From contig MU271146.1 of NCBI GenBank assembly GCA_021432605.1, forward strand, positions 868,001-932,000: a DNA stretch of 64,000 nucleotides. The letters run 5' to 3'. The translations under genes were made by a program, and so were the position numbers. The notes under the pieces are model-generated. The model was not told the DNA's origin. It did not search any database and saw nothing but the letters and a program-made list of their open reading frames with translations. Shown here one piece after another: positions 44,001 to 52,031 of the stretch. Within the stretch, counting starts at the first letter, position 1. Every line of letters starts with the position of its first letter. Source of the DNA: Coniochaeta sp. PMI_546. Taxonomy: Eukaryota > Ascomycota > Sordariomycetes > Coniochaetales > Coniochaetaceae.

Positions 44001-44658
44001 GCAAGGAGACCTTGGTTTTGAGACCACCGCGCTTTTGCCTCTTTGCGATAACCGGCTTTCCCGAGTCGTCCGTTTCCAGGGGTCGTTTTAGACCGGCGCC
44101 CACTATCTTCGGGAGACTTGTTACCGGTGGTTGCGTCTTCTGCGCCTCCTCCTTTCCGGGTTCTGGCGCTCTGACTGAGGGTACCGGCCTCTCCTCCTCC
44201 TCATCGCTAGATTGGCTCGAAGCTTCCTTTCGCTCCTCATATAGCAGCGATTTCACTTCTTCTTCATCCGCCAAGCCGGCCTCACGGGCCCGCAAAACCC
44301 GGCTCAGCGCCTCCCTTTTGGTTTCCTTTCCCTGACCAAGAGCACGACTGCTGGAGAATAGAGTCGTGTCGACTTTGGTGCTGGCCAATTTCACAAGTAG
44401 CTCCCGATTTTCGTCCTTCTTGAGCTTGTTCTCAATGTACTTCTCCAGCCGCTTGGCTTTTTTGCTGTTGACTTTAACGCCATCTTGGTTCAACTGTGCC
44501 CTGAGCTGGGCAGCCTGTTTCTTCACCTCTGACTGCTCGGCCGGGATGATTTCCAGGGCGTTGGGGTCCTGTTGCTCGCCATCGTTTCCTTTACTTTGCG
44601 CCTTTTGCCGAGCCAGCACCTTGTGCTTTCTCTGTCGCGGAACGAACTTCTTCGGCAT
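41029..44658 (-). CDS. ECM16: DEAH-box RNA helicase DHR1/ECM16 (DHX37)
   Basis: Single exon of 1209 aa from ATG 44658 (MPKKFVPRQRKHKVLARQK). The first ~380 residues are low-complexity, with Lys-rich and long acidic stretches (SSSEEEDSDGEESEDDEEED). Helicase motifs follow in order: GATGSGKTT (about residue 397), QPRRVAA, DEAHERSVNTD (about 500), SATLRIDDM, the second RecA-like domain with TNVAETSLTIPGI, and QRSGRAGRTGPGHCYRLYS. The winged-helix, ratchet and OB-type C-terminus closes the protein. An acidic insertion (DDAMSIDGDVEGDEHDEAE) within the second domain is typical of this subgroup. Dhr1 unwinds U3 snoRNA from pre-18S rRNA in the nucleolus (family knowledge). It is head-to-head with the PAC3-like gene. 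Confidence 0.95.
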   Translation of the reverse strand: MPKKFVPRQRKHKVLARQKAQSKGNDGEQQDPNALEIIPAEQSEVKKQAAQLRAQLNQDGVKVNSKKAKRLEKYIENKLKKDENRELLVKLASTKVDTTLFSSSRALGQGKETKREALSRVLRAREAGLADEEEVKSLLYEERKEASSQSSDEEEERPVPSVRAPEPGKEEAQKTQPPVTSLPKIVGAGLKRPLETDDSGKPVIAKRQKRGGLKTKVSLLQPHRAESDTDSFGGFSSDDDGDLPKDSSGDEDSKDEDGSQVSDAEGSSSEEEDSDGEESEDDEEEDEEPNEEDTSKRKERSSAFKAWATQQRNEALGFEPTSGPSILDIPRPANFKPRPVEQDPLPQELQPTTNTDRKAFGIAVTRDPEIQAARLQLPVVAEEQKIMEAIHNNDIVVICGATGSGKTTQVPQFLFEAGYGAPDSPTPGMIGITQPRRVAAVSMAKRVGQELGDHGKKVAYQIRFEGTVDASTAVKFMTDGVLLREVAQDITLKKYSAIIVDEAHERSVNTDILIGMLSRVIKLRAELAKEDPAVKPLKLIIMSATLRIDDMTKNPVLFPTPPPVIEVEGRQHPVTIHFARKTRHDYVEEAFRKISRGHKKLPPGGFLVFLTGQNEIVELSKKLKAAFGGPSAVGGPKVRISANEAPVEVEDIDFGDYDDRNITDMDDAMSIDGDVEGDEHDEAEFEIEEEGGTGPLKMQILPLYSLLPTKDQMKVFEPPPEGYRQVIIATNVAETSLTIPGIRYVFDCGRSKERRYDPLSGVQSFEIGWISKASANQRSGRAGRTGPGHCYRLYSSAVYERDLPQFADPELLRMPIEGVVLQLKAMNLQHVVNFPFPTPPDRQALAKAEKLLSYLQAVSSSGQVTQIGSTMSIFPLSPRFARILLVGHLHDCLPYTIALVAGLSAPEVFISEHQAIPKLAEKAEGDESFRTTADVIAETQQANIRKAYNKVQKNFCFLDDKSDAIKLLQVVGEFAHDPTEAWCESHFVRFKTLKEIQQLRHQLVDLLRTNIPGFANLKPQDKLDPPSPKQVQALKQMVAAGFIDQVAIRADKAPVPPEHRKPRRAIDVPYLPLVPLEGATEPGEGMVYIHPSSPLAHLSVDECPDYVVYSYLQRAGNVLADDEKRPKTRMHALTDVTGGQLAALAKGTPLIGYGKPIKEVKGSESEGGKVREVWVVPYLRAEGVGGLGWPLPARKVKQRKVPGKGWVVE

Positions 44659-44995
44659 TTTCAAGGTCCGTAAACCAGACTTTCCCCTAGTATGAAGCAG
44701 ATTTCACTGCTGGTTCGCCTCACGGAGTGAGCTCTTCGAAGAGGAATAAATTCCTTGACCGCCCGGCAGAAAGTGCGGACCCCGAGCCTTGACCAACTAC
44801 CTTAAGCCTAGCGCGGGGGCGAGCGGCCCCACTCGCTAGCCTGACGCTTTTGGCGCGATCTCCACTTTTTGCGCTCCCAGCCGCCAACCCAACAATAAGG
44901 AGCAGCCAACAGACCATCGAGGAAGCGAGACTACCTTATTCAACCTCCTATGTACTTAGCGTAGCTTTCACTTCGCTGCAAGGTCTCCGATACTC
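44659..44995. promoter_or_regulatory. Bidirectional promoter, DHR1 / PAC3-like
   Basis: 337 bp between divergent starts. It contains a GC-rich stretch with ttttggcgcgat near 44849, similar to an MBF/E2F-type core. That assignment is tentative. Confidence 0.45.
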
Positions 44996-45491
44996 ATGGC
45001 AGAGGTAGACCAAAGGCAGGAGAGCTTCCCGGCCCCTACAAAACGGGTTACCGGCTTGGTCAATGGCGTCGAGACAGAAGTCAGCGCGACCGGCTTCTCG
45101 GATAGGATCATGGTCACAATATCCCAAGACGGCCGCCTAGCACAATGGGTTTGTCTTAAGTCCGATCTTCGTGTCTCCTTCACATGCTAAATTGTCCCAG
45201 GTTCAAGTACCACTCTCAGCTCCGTCAGCAGCTTCAGTGGATATGTCGCTTCCTGGCGCAGGCTTCAGCTCTCTTCCTGCCAGTCACTTGACACCAACTA
45301 CCCTCCTCGGCGCTGGAGGCGAGGCTCGTGAGACCGTGGGCCAGCTCTATGCCGCTCAACTTGCCAGCCACTTGACCCTGAGGGACCCTGACGAGAAGAG
45401 GACACTCGTCCTCGGTCTGGGGATGAAAAATGTCGACACTGCAAGGGAAGCTTTCTTTGACGTTCTCGAGCTTGTTCAAAAGGTTGTCTGA
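44996..45491 (+). CDS. Proteasome assembly chaperone 3-like (PSMG3/Pba3 family)
   Basis: Two exons, 44996-45148 and 45201-45491, with a 52-bp intron; 147 aa, the usual size for the family. The pattern TGLVNGVETEVSATGFSDRIMVT, then DGRLAQWVQVPL, TTLLGAGGE and TLVLGLGMKN matches PSMG3/Pba3 (Poc3/Irc25). The matching elements are an N-terminal strand with a Thr-Glu-V core, a glycine-rich LLG turn before a long helix, and a final helix (AFFDVLELVQKVV). These chaperones form a heterodimer that guides alpha-ring assembly of the 20S proteasome (family knowledge). The splice joins AQW to VQVPL in frame. Recognition rests on pattern, so confidence is moderate to high. Confidence 0.8.
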
Positions 45492-46813
45492 TCGTTCGGC
45501 TGCCATCGACGAACCGCTCGGCGTCTCAATCATTACGGAGCAATGGATTGATGACGGGAACATTCGAGCGTCCGGACTCAACGCAGCCGCGATAACTCCG
45601 AGCCTAAAATACGATTCGCGCTGCTCAGCTTGACGGTTTACGCTCTATTACAGTGACAGGCACAATTCCAAGTAGCAAAAGCCTACGTCACAATTCGCAG
45701 AGCTTTCAATAGGGGCCATTCTCGGAGGATTGCCTGGCGTTCACATTCTCGAGGAACTTAGGAAGATGGCTGTTCTTTGGAGGAATTCTCGATTAGATCA
45801 CAATGGCCATCGAGACCCCAACAAACGGCCTTGGAGAACAACATCAACACCGCGTCTGGCAGCCTAGGTGATATGATAAGATCCGAAACTTAGCGTCTAC
45901 GGCGTGTATCAGCAAGCGCGAAATGGAATAGGTGACTTTTGACGCCGTCAACTGGACGTTCCCACAATAGGCCAGTCAGTGCATCGGCCTGAGACAAGTT
46001 TCCGTCCAGCACATCCACTTTTTATCACACTACTGCACTGTACTTTGACCCTGAAATCTTGGTTGCATTGGTTGCTGCGAGCTTCTCTCAACACACTCTT
46101 CCGCGGCTTGAAGTCGTCTCGTGCGACTTCAGCTGCGCAGTCTTGACACTGCGAGTGCAACTCTCCATAATTCAGTCGATATGGAGGAACATTTTCTATC
46201 CCTGGCGCACGCACATACAGTACATAGTATATGCTCCTATTCCCGTGCTCATTCAGGCTGTGTATTCAGCCCTGCCAGTTCCTCTCCAGCTTGCTTCTAA
46301 GAATGGGTGTGGCTGCGCTCCTCGGGACCCTCATTTCTACCGGCGGACCCCATCCAATGAGGCATGGTCCTATTTCCCAGCGCATTGACGATCCCACCTT
46401 ACACAAGACAGGGTCACGATAATTCGGTGCTCAACGTTGAAGGATCGCGGCCCTGGTTGCTGCGCCCGAAAAAAGATCTACATCATGCTTGTCTTTTCGT
46501 CCCGGTCGGTGTTAAACTGGACGCATGTGGTTACGGCGTTACAGCGTCGTGCCTTAGTTCTCACGCCTAACGTGCCATAGTCCATCGAAGGATTCGTTAT
46601 CTTACTGTGAGCAGGGAGTACCATGGGCAAAGTCGCACAACGAGCAGGTAGGCAAGTGGTGTCATGACTTCCGGTCGGGGCTGTCTTCTCGGCTGTGTTT
46701 CATAACGTCTTCTCCTCTGTCTTCTCCAATTTATCCCCTTTGCTGTACTGTAGTAGTAGAATTTGATTGCTTCTCCTTCCGCCAGATCGCGGCTACGTGA
46801 TACTACGTTCGCG
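45492..46813. other. Intergenic region, no gene recognised
   Basis: 1.3 kb. Short frames only. The end near 46813 is pyrimidine-rich, as in a leader for the lectin-like gene. No tRNA or repeat is seen. Confidence 0.4.
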
Positions 46814-48460
46814 ATGGAGAACCGCCAGCAGTTCCCTAACTACGACTACAGCACCCTCGAGGTAGCACAGCAACAGCACGGAGATCATAATCAAGCTCCT
46901 CCCCAACAGCCGGACTACTCGCAACACGGCTACGCACACGGCGGCTACCCTGAGCAAGCGTACCAGACCGACCCGAGGAAGTACTCACCACAACCATACG
47001 AAGGCCACAATCTCCCACAAGTCGTCGACCCAACATATCCAGAGGTAGCACCCAAACCCGAGGGGCCGGAGGTCGTACAGAACGCGCCGAAAGGAGACTA
47101 TGGAGGCTACGGAGAGCATCAACACAACCAGCATCCAATTGCTCCGCCGGAGGAAAGGAGGATATGGGGCCTGAAGCGGAAAACGTTCTTCATACTGCTT
47201 GCAGTTGCACTACTGGTTATAATCGGAGCTGTCGTAGGTGGTGCGGTCGGAGGCACGGTTGGAAAGAATGGCGAGAAGAAGGGAGGCGCTACTGGCCCTG
47301 GAAGCGGAGGTGGAAGCGGCGGGGGATCCCCGTCGCCAAATACCACGACGAATAACTCTCCCGTCCTCGGCACTTCGAAGATCAGCGCCATCAACTGGAC
47401 GGACTCGAGCAACGTGGAATACAACGCCGTCTTCTGGCAAGCAAAGACAAACGATCTCATGATGTCTCTGTGGGACTCGAAGGGCAAGTCTTGGGATCAG
47501 GTCAACATCACCGACAAAATGACCGACGTCTCGGTGAGCGTGGCCGCAAAACCAGGAACGCCCCTCGCGGCAGCGGCCCGTGGGTACCCCTGGACGACAT
47601 CGACCCTCAAAAACGTCGCCGGCGACTTCGGCATCGCCCTCTTCTACCTCACGCCACAGAACAACATCCTGGAGATCTACAGCCAGGACCCCCGCGGCGC
47701 GTCCTGGGCGCTGGGCGACCTGACCACATCCTCGACGAACAGCATCAAGACCGCGGCCGACACGCAGCTCAGCGCCTGGTGGGGGCTGTGCGAGCGGAAC
47801 TGCTCCGGCTCGATCCTGCTCGTCTACGAGGACGACAGCCAGACGCTGCGGCTGGCGAACAGCAGCACCTGGAACACCACGCCCATACTCAGGAACATCG
47901 CTTCCGGCGCGAGTCTGTCCATCACGGCGTGCGCTGGCAACCGGGGGAATGACGGCCCCGCGCGGAATGCCGCCCGTGTGTACTATGACTCGTCGAACAA
48001 GCTGTCGGAGCTGATGTGGTCGCCGCCCGGGCCGTGGTACTATGGTTCGTTTTTCCCTTCCTTATCATTTTTTTGTCTGTCCTTGACTTTGCACAGAAAC
48101 TAATTTGCCCATCTAGGTTCCGATCTTGCCACGGGCATCCCCCCGACCCCTCCCCAAATAGCAGCGACAAGCTTCAACCACGCAGCAGACCTGGAGGCCG
48201 GACCCATAAACCTCCTCGTCGTCGGCAGCCAGGCCAACGGGACCGCCTTCGCGGCCTACTGGGACAACAGCACGTGGCACAACGCCAGCACCCCCCTGCT
48301 GCAGGGCAAGGTGCTGACCAACTTCACCTCGGTGTCGGTCTTCCAGAGCCAGGAGATCAAGTTCTTCGGCCTGACCAACGACAGCGAGATACACTCGTAC
48401 GTGATCGACCGCAAGAACCCGCTGTCCTGGACGCACGATCAGGCGGTCATAACTGGCTGA
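46814..48460 (+). CDS. Type II membrane protein with fucose-lectin-like extracellular domain
   Basis: Exons 46814-48044 and 48117-48460 with a 72-bp phase-1 intron; 524 aa. Residues 1-~115 are Gln/Pro/Tyr/His-rich and presumably cytosolic. One membrane segment lies at about 120-143 (TFFILLAVALLVIIGAVVGG). A Gly/Ser/Lys linker (~145-180) and a large lumenal or extracellular domain with several N-x-S/T sites follow. That domain repeats a blade pattern: N-x-E-Y-N-A-V-F-W-Q, LMMSLWDSKGKSW, GIALFYLTPQNNILEIYSQD, GSILLVYEDDSQTLRL and GTAFAAYWDNSTWHN. This fits the fungal fucose-specific lectin (AAL-like) propeller. Such anchored forms are widespread in filamentous ascomycetes but lack assigned roles (family knowledge). 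Sugar binding is inferred, not shown. Confidence 0.82.
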
Positions 48461-48552
48461 GGCGCGACGAGAGCCGGAGGAGGAGGATGAGGAGGAGGCG
48501 GAGTGAGAACTGGCAAAAAGAAGAAAAAGAAGGACGAGGAAATGTTCCTAGA

Positions 48553-48634
48553 AGGTCCTGCCCGGATTCGAACCGGGGTTACCGGAAGTTCCGAAGTCAG
48601 AATCCGATGTGATAACCAGCTACACTACAGAACC
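48553..48634 (-). tRNA. tRNA-Gln (CUG), with a short intron
   Basis: On the minus strand the acceptor arm GGTTCTG pairs with CAGGACC (one G-T pair). A D-arm GTG/CAC and a T-arm CCCGG-TTCGAAT-CCGGG are present. The anticodon loop reads TTCTGA with anticodon CTG. About 9-10 bases after the anticodon do not fit the mature stem and form an intron at the usual position. Once these are removed, the TCGGA/TCCGG stem closes. Discriminator base is T. Confidence 0.9.
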
Positions 48635-48994
48635 AGTGGGAGGGGATGCATGTCGACGCTAAGGGGCCAGGGTTTATATAGGGCATTGGTGTTAAGCGGG
48701 CGGGCGTTCGTTTCTGGGAGATTCCCCCACTGTTTATAGTAGTTTTTTGGCTGTTACATAATAGTTCGATTATTTTTCTCTTCACTAAACATATTGCCTT
48801 AACGTTGACTTCTATGTGTACATTGCCTCGTGTCATAGCTTAGACTTAGAATTCGTCCTTCTTACTGCCCAAATGCTGGTTTGACACAGACAAGTCCTAG
48901 CTCGGCAGCTAACAATGCCTGCAAAAAGACCAAAAACGAAACCATGCTGGCGGACGCCGCGAGTCATACCGCCCCATGCATGCAGCAAAAATAC

Positions 48995-49066
48995 TGATCT
49001 TGGCAGGGGTCGAACCTGCAACCTCCTGATTCGTAGTCAGACGCTCTGCCATTGAGCCACAAGACC
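48995..49066 (-). tRNA. tRNA-Arg (ACG)
   Basis: 72 nt, no intron. Acceptor GGTCTTG pairs with CAAGATC (one G-T pair). The D-loop GGCTCAATGGCAGAGC is standard. The anticodon loop is CTACGAA with anticodon ACG, closed by TCTGA/TCAGG. The T-arm is TTGCAGGTTCGACCCCTGCCA. Discriminator base is A. It lies 360 bp from the tRNA-Gln on the same strand. Confidence 0.93.
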
Positions 49067-49389
49067 TGTGGAGAAGAGACGGTAGGATGTGTCTTTTCGG
49101 TGAGTGGAGGGGATGGTGTCGTGGGTTTATGTACGGCACGTTGAGTGCGGGAGAAAACGGTGCATAAGCCCCTTCAAGGCAGAGCATGCAGCTGTGGTCG
49201 TCTATAGAGATGCTGGCCAAAGCAAACAGACTCCCGACATGGGTGCCGCCTCTTTCTAGAGAGTTTTGGAGACTGCAGAGTCCGCAGGCACCATGCCTGT
49301 AGTGAACACTAACAGGTGTCCTGGTGTTGAAACAACCGAATAGCATATGTCTCCAAATTTGTCCGAAATCTTGCAATGAATGTCAAATA
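49067..49389. other. Intergenic region between tRNA-Arg and a small membrane-protein gene
   Basis: 323 bp including the 5' flank of the tRNA. No feature is recognised. Confidence 0.4.
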
Positions 49390-49994
49390 TCACCTCGGTC
49401 GGGCCGGTATATCCACCTCCTCGTCACTGTCGTCCATAAATCCTTCTTCGAGACTGTACGAGCATGTTAGCAGCTCTTCATCCAAATTCGAGCGTGCACG
49501 ACACCGAGGCAGGGTATATATATAGAGTACTCACTCCCTACTCAACCTGCGCACATCATCTCTCCCACCCCGACCATCCCTCCCGGCCTCTCGCCTCCCC
49601 GTGTCGACATGTCCTAGCTCCTCCCCTTCCTCAAAGTCCAGCCCCTCCTCGTCGTCCTCCGCACTGACCACATCCGTTCTCCGCCGCCAGGTCGAGGGCA
49701 CGAGATATCGCGCGGCGGCGCTCTGTATCCTGGCACGGATGCTCGATGTGCGGGAGGATATGCTGTCGAGCGACGGCGCGAGGGGGATGGGGTTGTAGCT
49801 GTAGCGGGTGCGGTAGCGTTGCCACAGAGGGAGGATCAGGTAGGTTGAGACGAGGTAGAGGATTAGGGATATCAGGGCGGGTATTACTAGGGTCTGGAGA
49901 CAGACGAATGGTTAGTATGGTGGATGCATGGGGTGGGTGAGGTGCAAAGGAGAAAAGAGAGAGGTACCTTTGCGACAGAGAAGGTGTTGCCCAT
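49390..49994 (-). CDS. Small single-pass membrane protein with acidic tail, 149 aa
   Basis: Three exons on the minus strand: 49994-49968, 49893-49535 and 49453-49390. Introns are GT-AG and the total of 450 nt is in frame. The protein starts MGNTFSVAKTLVIPALISLI, with a membrane segment at about residues 10-32. An Arg/Tyr/Ser-rich stretch (WQRYRTRYSYNPIPLAPSLD) comes next, then an Arg-rich helix and an acidic C-terminus (DLEEGFMDDSDEEVDIPARP). A Gly at position 2 (MGN) could allow N-myristoylation, which is inference. No family name is recognised. Its small first exon and clean splice phases argue for a real gene. Confidence 0.75.
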
Positions 49995-50468
49995 TTTGTG
50001 TTGGAGAGTCGATGCTGGGCGAAGCGTCTCTCCTCTAAGGTTGACTGCGGTGACAAGTTCACTTAAATGGAAACTGGATGCTGCAACAGGCAATGCGTCA
50101 ATCCGCTGATTTCAGGAAATTGAGGTGTCACTGTTCGCCCAACGTAGCCTGTATGCAAGCCGACGTTGGCGACGCGGCTCGGTGACGAAACGTGGCTCGG
50201 GCTGACCCGGGCTCAGAATGGAACCCCGGATCCGGCGCATTTGGTTACCACGTAGGTACGTACTGTAGCTGGAGGACGACCCAGACTTGAACCCTAACCC
50301 TGACGCTCACGCAACTGGTAAAGAGAAAGGATACCATGTTGGGCTCCTCCAAAAATTAGATGTTATTCTTATGTTGGGGGATCGTTTCAGTCCGTTCGAT
50401 TCTCGTTGTTTCTCAAAGGCATACGAACGTAGAGCTCGAACGGGGTTGTTCCTTCGGCTATGCTGCCT
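49995..50468. other. Intergenic region upstream of the small membrane-protein gene
   Basis: 474 bp. It includes a 12-bp interstitial telomere-like aaccctaaccct at about 50290. It is otherwise featureless. Confidence 0.45.
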
Positions 50469-51329
50469 TCATGCTCTCCTCCCATCGTCGCCGTGAGCAT
50501 CATCTCCATCTCTCTCCCACACCCGGACGATCCGCCGCACCTCGTCCTGATCAACCTCCTCACTGCTCCCAGGATCGCTCAAACAGCTCGAGTGATATAC
50601 TACCCTCGTCCCACCGCCAACTGCTCTCAGCACCTCGTAGATATCTCCCACATTTCCACCCCTAACACCCCCACCAACGACAACCTCCAACCCTCCAGCC
50701 CGCTCGACAATCCTCTTCACCACGGCCAGATTGTCCCTCGCATTGCCCACTCCCCCAGAAGTCAACAGGCCCTTGAACCCAAGTAATCTCACAAGCCTGA
50801 CCTTCTTCTCCACCTCCGGCCCGCCCTCAGAGCCGATAGCCTCGTCAAATGCCCTGTGGAAGACGACAGGGAAGGGCCGAGCCCAGGTCAGGACACTCTT
50901 GCAGAGATCGGTGTCAATCGACCAGCCTTCCCCTTCGAGACGCGGTTTCAGCGCGCCAAAGACGAAACCGTCCCCTCTCTCCTGCCTTAGTAGATCCTTA
51001 AGCTCCGCGATGGAGGTCTGTATCTGCGACTTTTCCTGGTCGGAGTAGAAGAAATCACCTCCGCGCGGACGGATCATGACCCGCAGCGGTATGGAGACGG
51101 GTAGGCTGTCCAGGTCGGAGGAAATCTGGCGCACCAGGTCGGGGGAGGGGGTGGTGCCGCCCGCGGCGTAGGAGCCGGAGGCGTTGAGCTCGATGCGGCG
51201 GGCGCCGGCGTTGATGGCTGGTAGGAGGGAGGAGCGATTGAAGAGGGGGATTTCCAGTAATGGTTTAGAGGGTGACGGCGGTAATTGAGGATTCTGTATG
51301 CAGTTTGGACGGGACGAGGTTTTATCCAT
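50469..51329 (-). CDS. CutC family protein (copper homeostasis)
   Basis: Single exon of 286 aa from ATG 51329. It follows the CutC TIM-barrel pattern: PLLEIPLFNRSSLLPAINAG, AGARRIELNASGSYAAGGTTPS, IPLRVMIRPRGGDFFYSD, FVFGALKP, FHRAFDE, LLTSGGVGNARDNLAVV and EVVVGGGVRGGNV. The Glu of RIELN and the RPRGGDF block are hallmarks. Human CUTC binds Cu(I); the bacterial role in copper tolerance has been disputed (family knowledge). The C-terminus is charged (DGDDAHGDDGRRA) and probably disordered. No intron was needed. The cellular role in this fungus is not predictable from sequence. Confidence 0.93.
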   Translation of the reverse strand: MDKTSSRPNCIQNPQLPPSPSKPLLEIPLFNRSSLLPAINAGARRIELNASGSYAAGGTTPSPDLVRQISSDLDSLPVSIPLRVMIRPRGGDFFYSDQEKSQIQTSIAELKDLLRQERGDGFVFGALKPRLEGEGWSIDTDLCKSVLTWARPFPVVFHRAFDEAIGSEGGPEVEKKVRLVRLLGFKGLLTSGGVGNARDNLAVVKRIVERAGGLEVVVGGGVRGGNVGDIYEVLRAVGGGTRVVYHSSCLSDPGSSEEVDQDEVRRIVRVWERDGDDAHGDDGRRA

Positions 51330-51702
51330 TTTGCCTTTCAAGTCGTGATATTGTGAAGTTCGTGGTGTTGATGGGAGTCAGTGAAGATTTAATTAACTTG
51401 AGGTTTAATAAGTAACTGCATTTCAGGTAAGATAGCCACTCTCTTGTTATTTCCCTACCTTTGAGGTTACGTCAACTCTCAACTCTGGATTTGTTCACTC
51501 AGCGCTTTCAAGGTCACATCCATCACAATCACAATCACAGCTTTTGGTCAGAAGGCACGGAAGAAAGCACTTTCGATGAAGTTGATTTGCATCTTTCAGT
51601 CTGGGTAGGTATCCACAGAACTGTTTCTCTTCATCATCATTCATCTACTCTATCGCACCAGAAAGACCACATCCATGACGGCAGTCGTCCATCATGTGCC
51701 CC
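51330..51702. other. Intergenic region upstream of the CutC gene
   Basis: 373 bp with a short cacaat-type microsatellite near 51519-51537. Nothing else is recognised. Confidence 0.45.
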
Positions 51703-51963
51703 GACCAGAGTACGCTGTTGGTCTGTTTCGTCCGAGAAACGGACAAACCCATAGCCGCCGGGACGACCGGCGGTGGGCCCACCGGCTTGTCCATGAGCAC
51801 CGTACTGGTGTGAGCTAGATATCAAAGTCAGCTTCAAGTTCAGCCCAAAAAAGATGGCAACAACACACAAGTGGGACATACCGGGTCTTGGGGGTCGCTG
51901 GCCCCGGCCGCTAACCGCGTCAGTCATTATCTTAGCTGACTTGCAGCCAGCGAAGCGGCCCTG
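51703..51963 (-). pseudogene. Remnant of a NAM8-type RRM gene
   Basis: Two short blocks on the minus strand match one RRM. Block 51963-51911 reads GRFAGCKSAKIMTDAVSG, and block 51757-51703 reads GYGFVRFSDETDQQRTLV. These are the beta2 and RNP1-beta3 parts of the second RRM of Nam8/Csx1/TIA-1-like splicing factors, normally adjoining. Here an intron-like gap with a gtatgt donor separates them. The usual next residues (EMQGVYCGNRPMR) are replaced by unrelated sequence, and no upstream RRM is present. It is wedged between the CutC promoter and the 3' end of the next gene. The best reading is a broken fragment of a duplicated gene; a functional short protein is unlikely. Confidence 0.7.
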
Positions 51964-52031
51964 GGCCCCCTCCCCTTCCAAAAAGAAGAAAAGAACCTAA
52001 TCCCCCCCCTCTCTCCAGCTAGGTGCCTTCC

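Noticed and set aside
48909-49376. 155-residue minus-strand open frame
   Set aside because: It reads through tRNA-Arg, giving the usual tRNA-derived pseudo-peptide (EVAGSTPAKI).
50288-50301. Telomere-like aaccctaaccct
   Set aside because: Only two units in an otherwise ordinary promoter region; could be chance, and there is no sign of a chromosome end or fusion.
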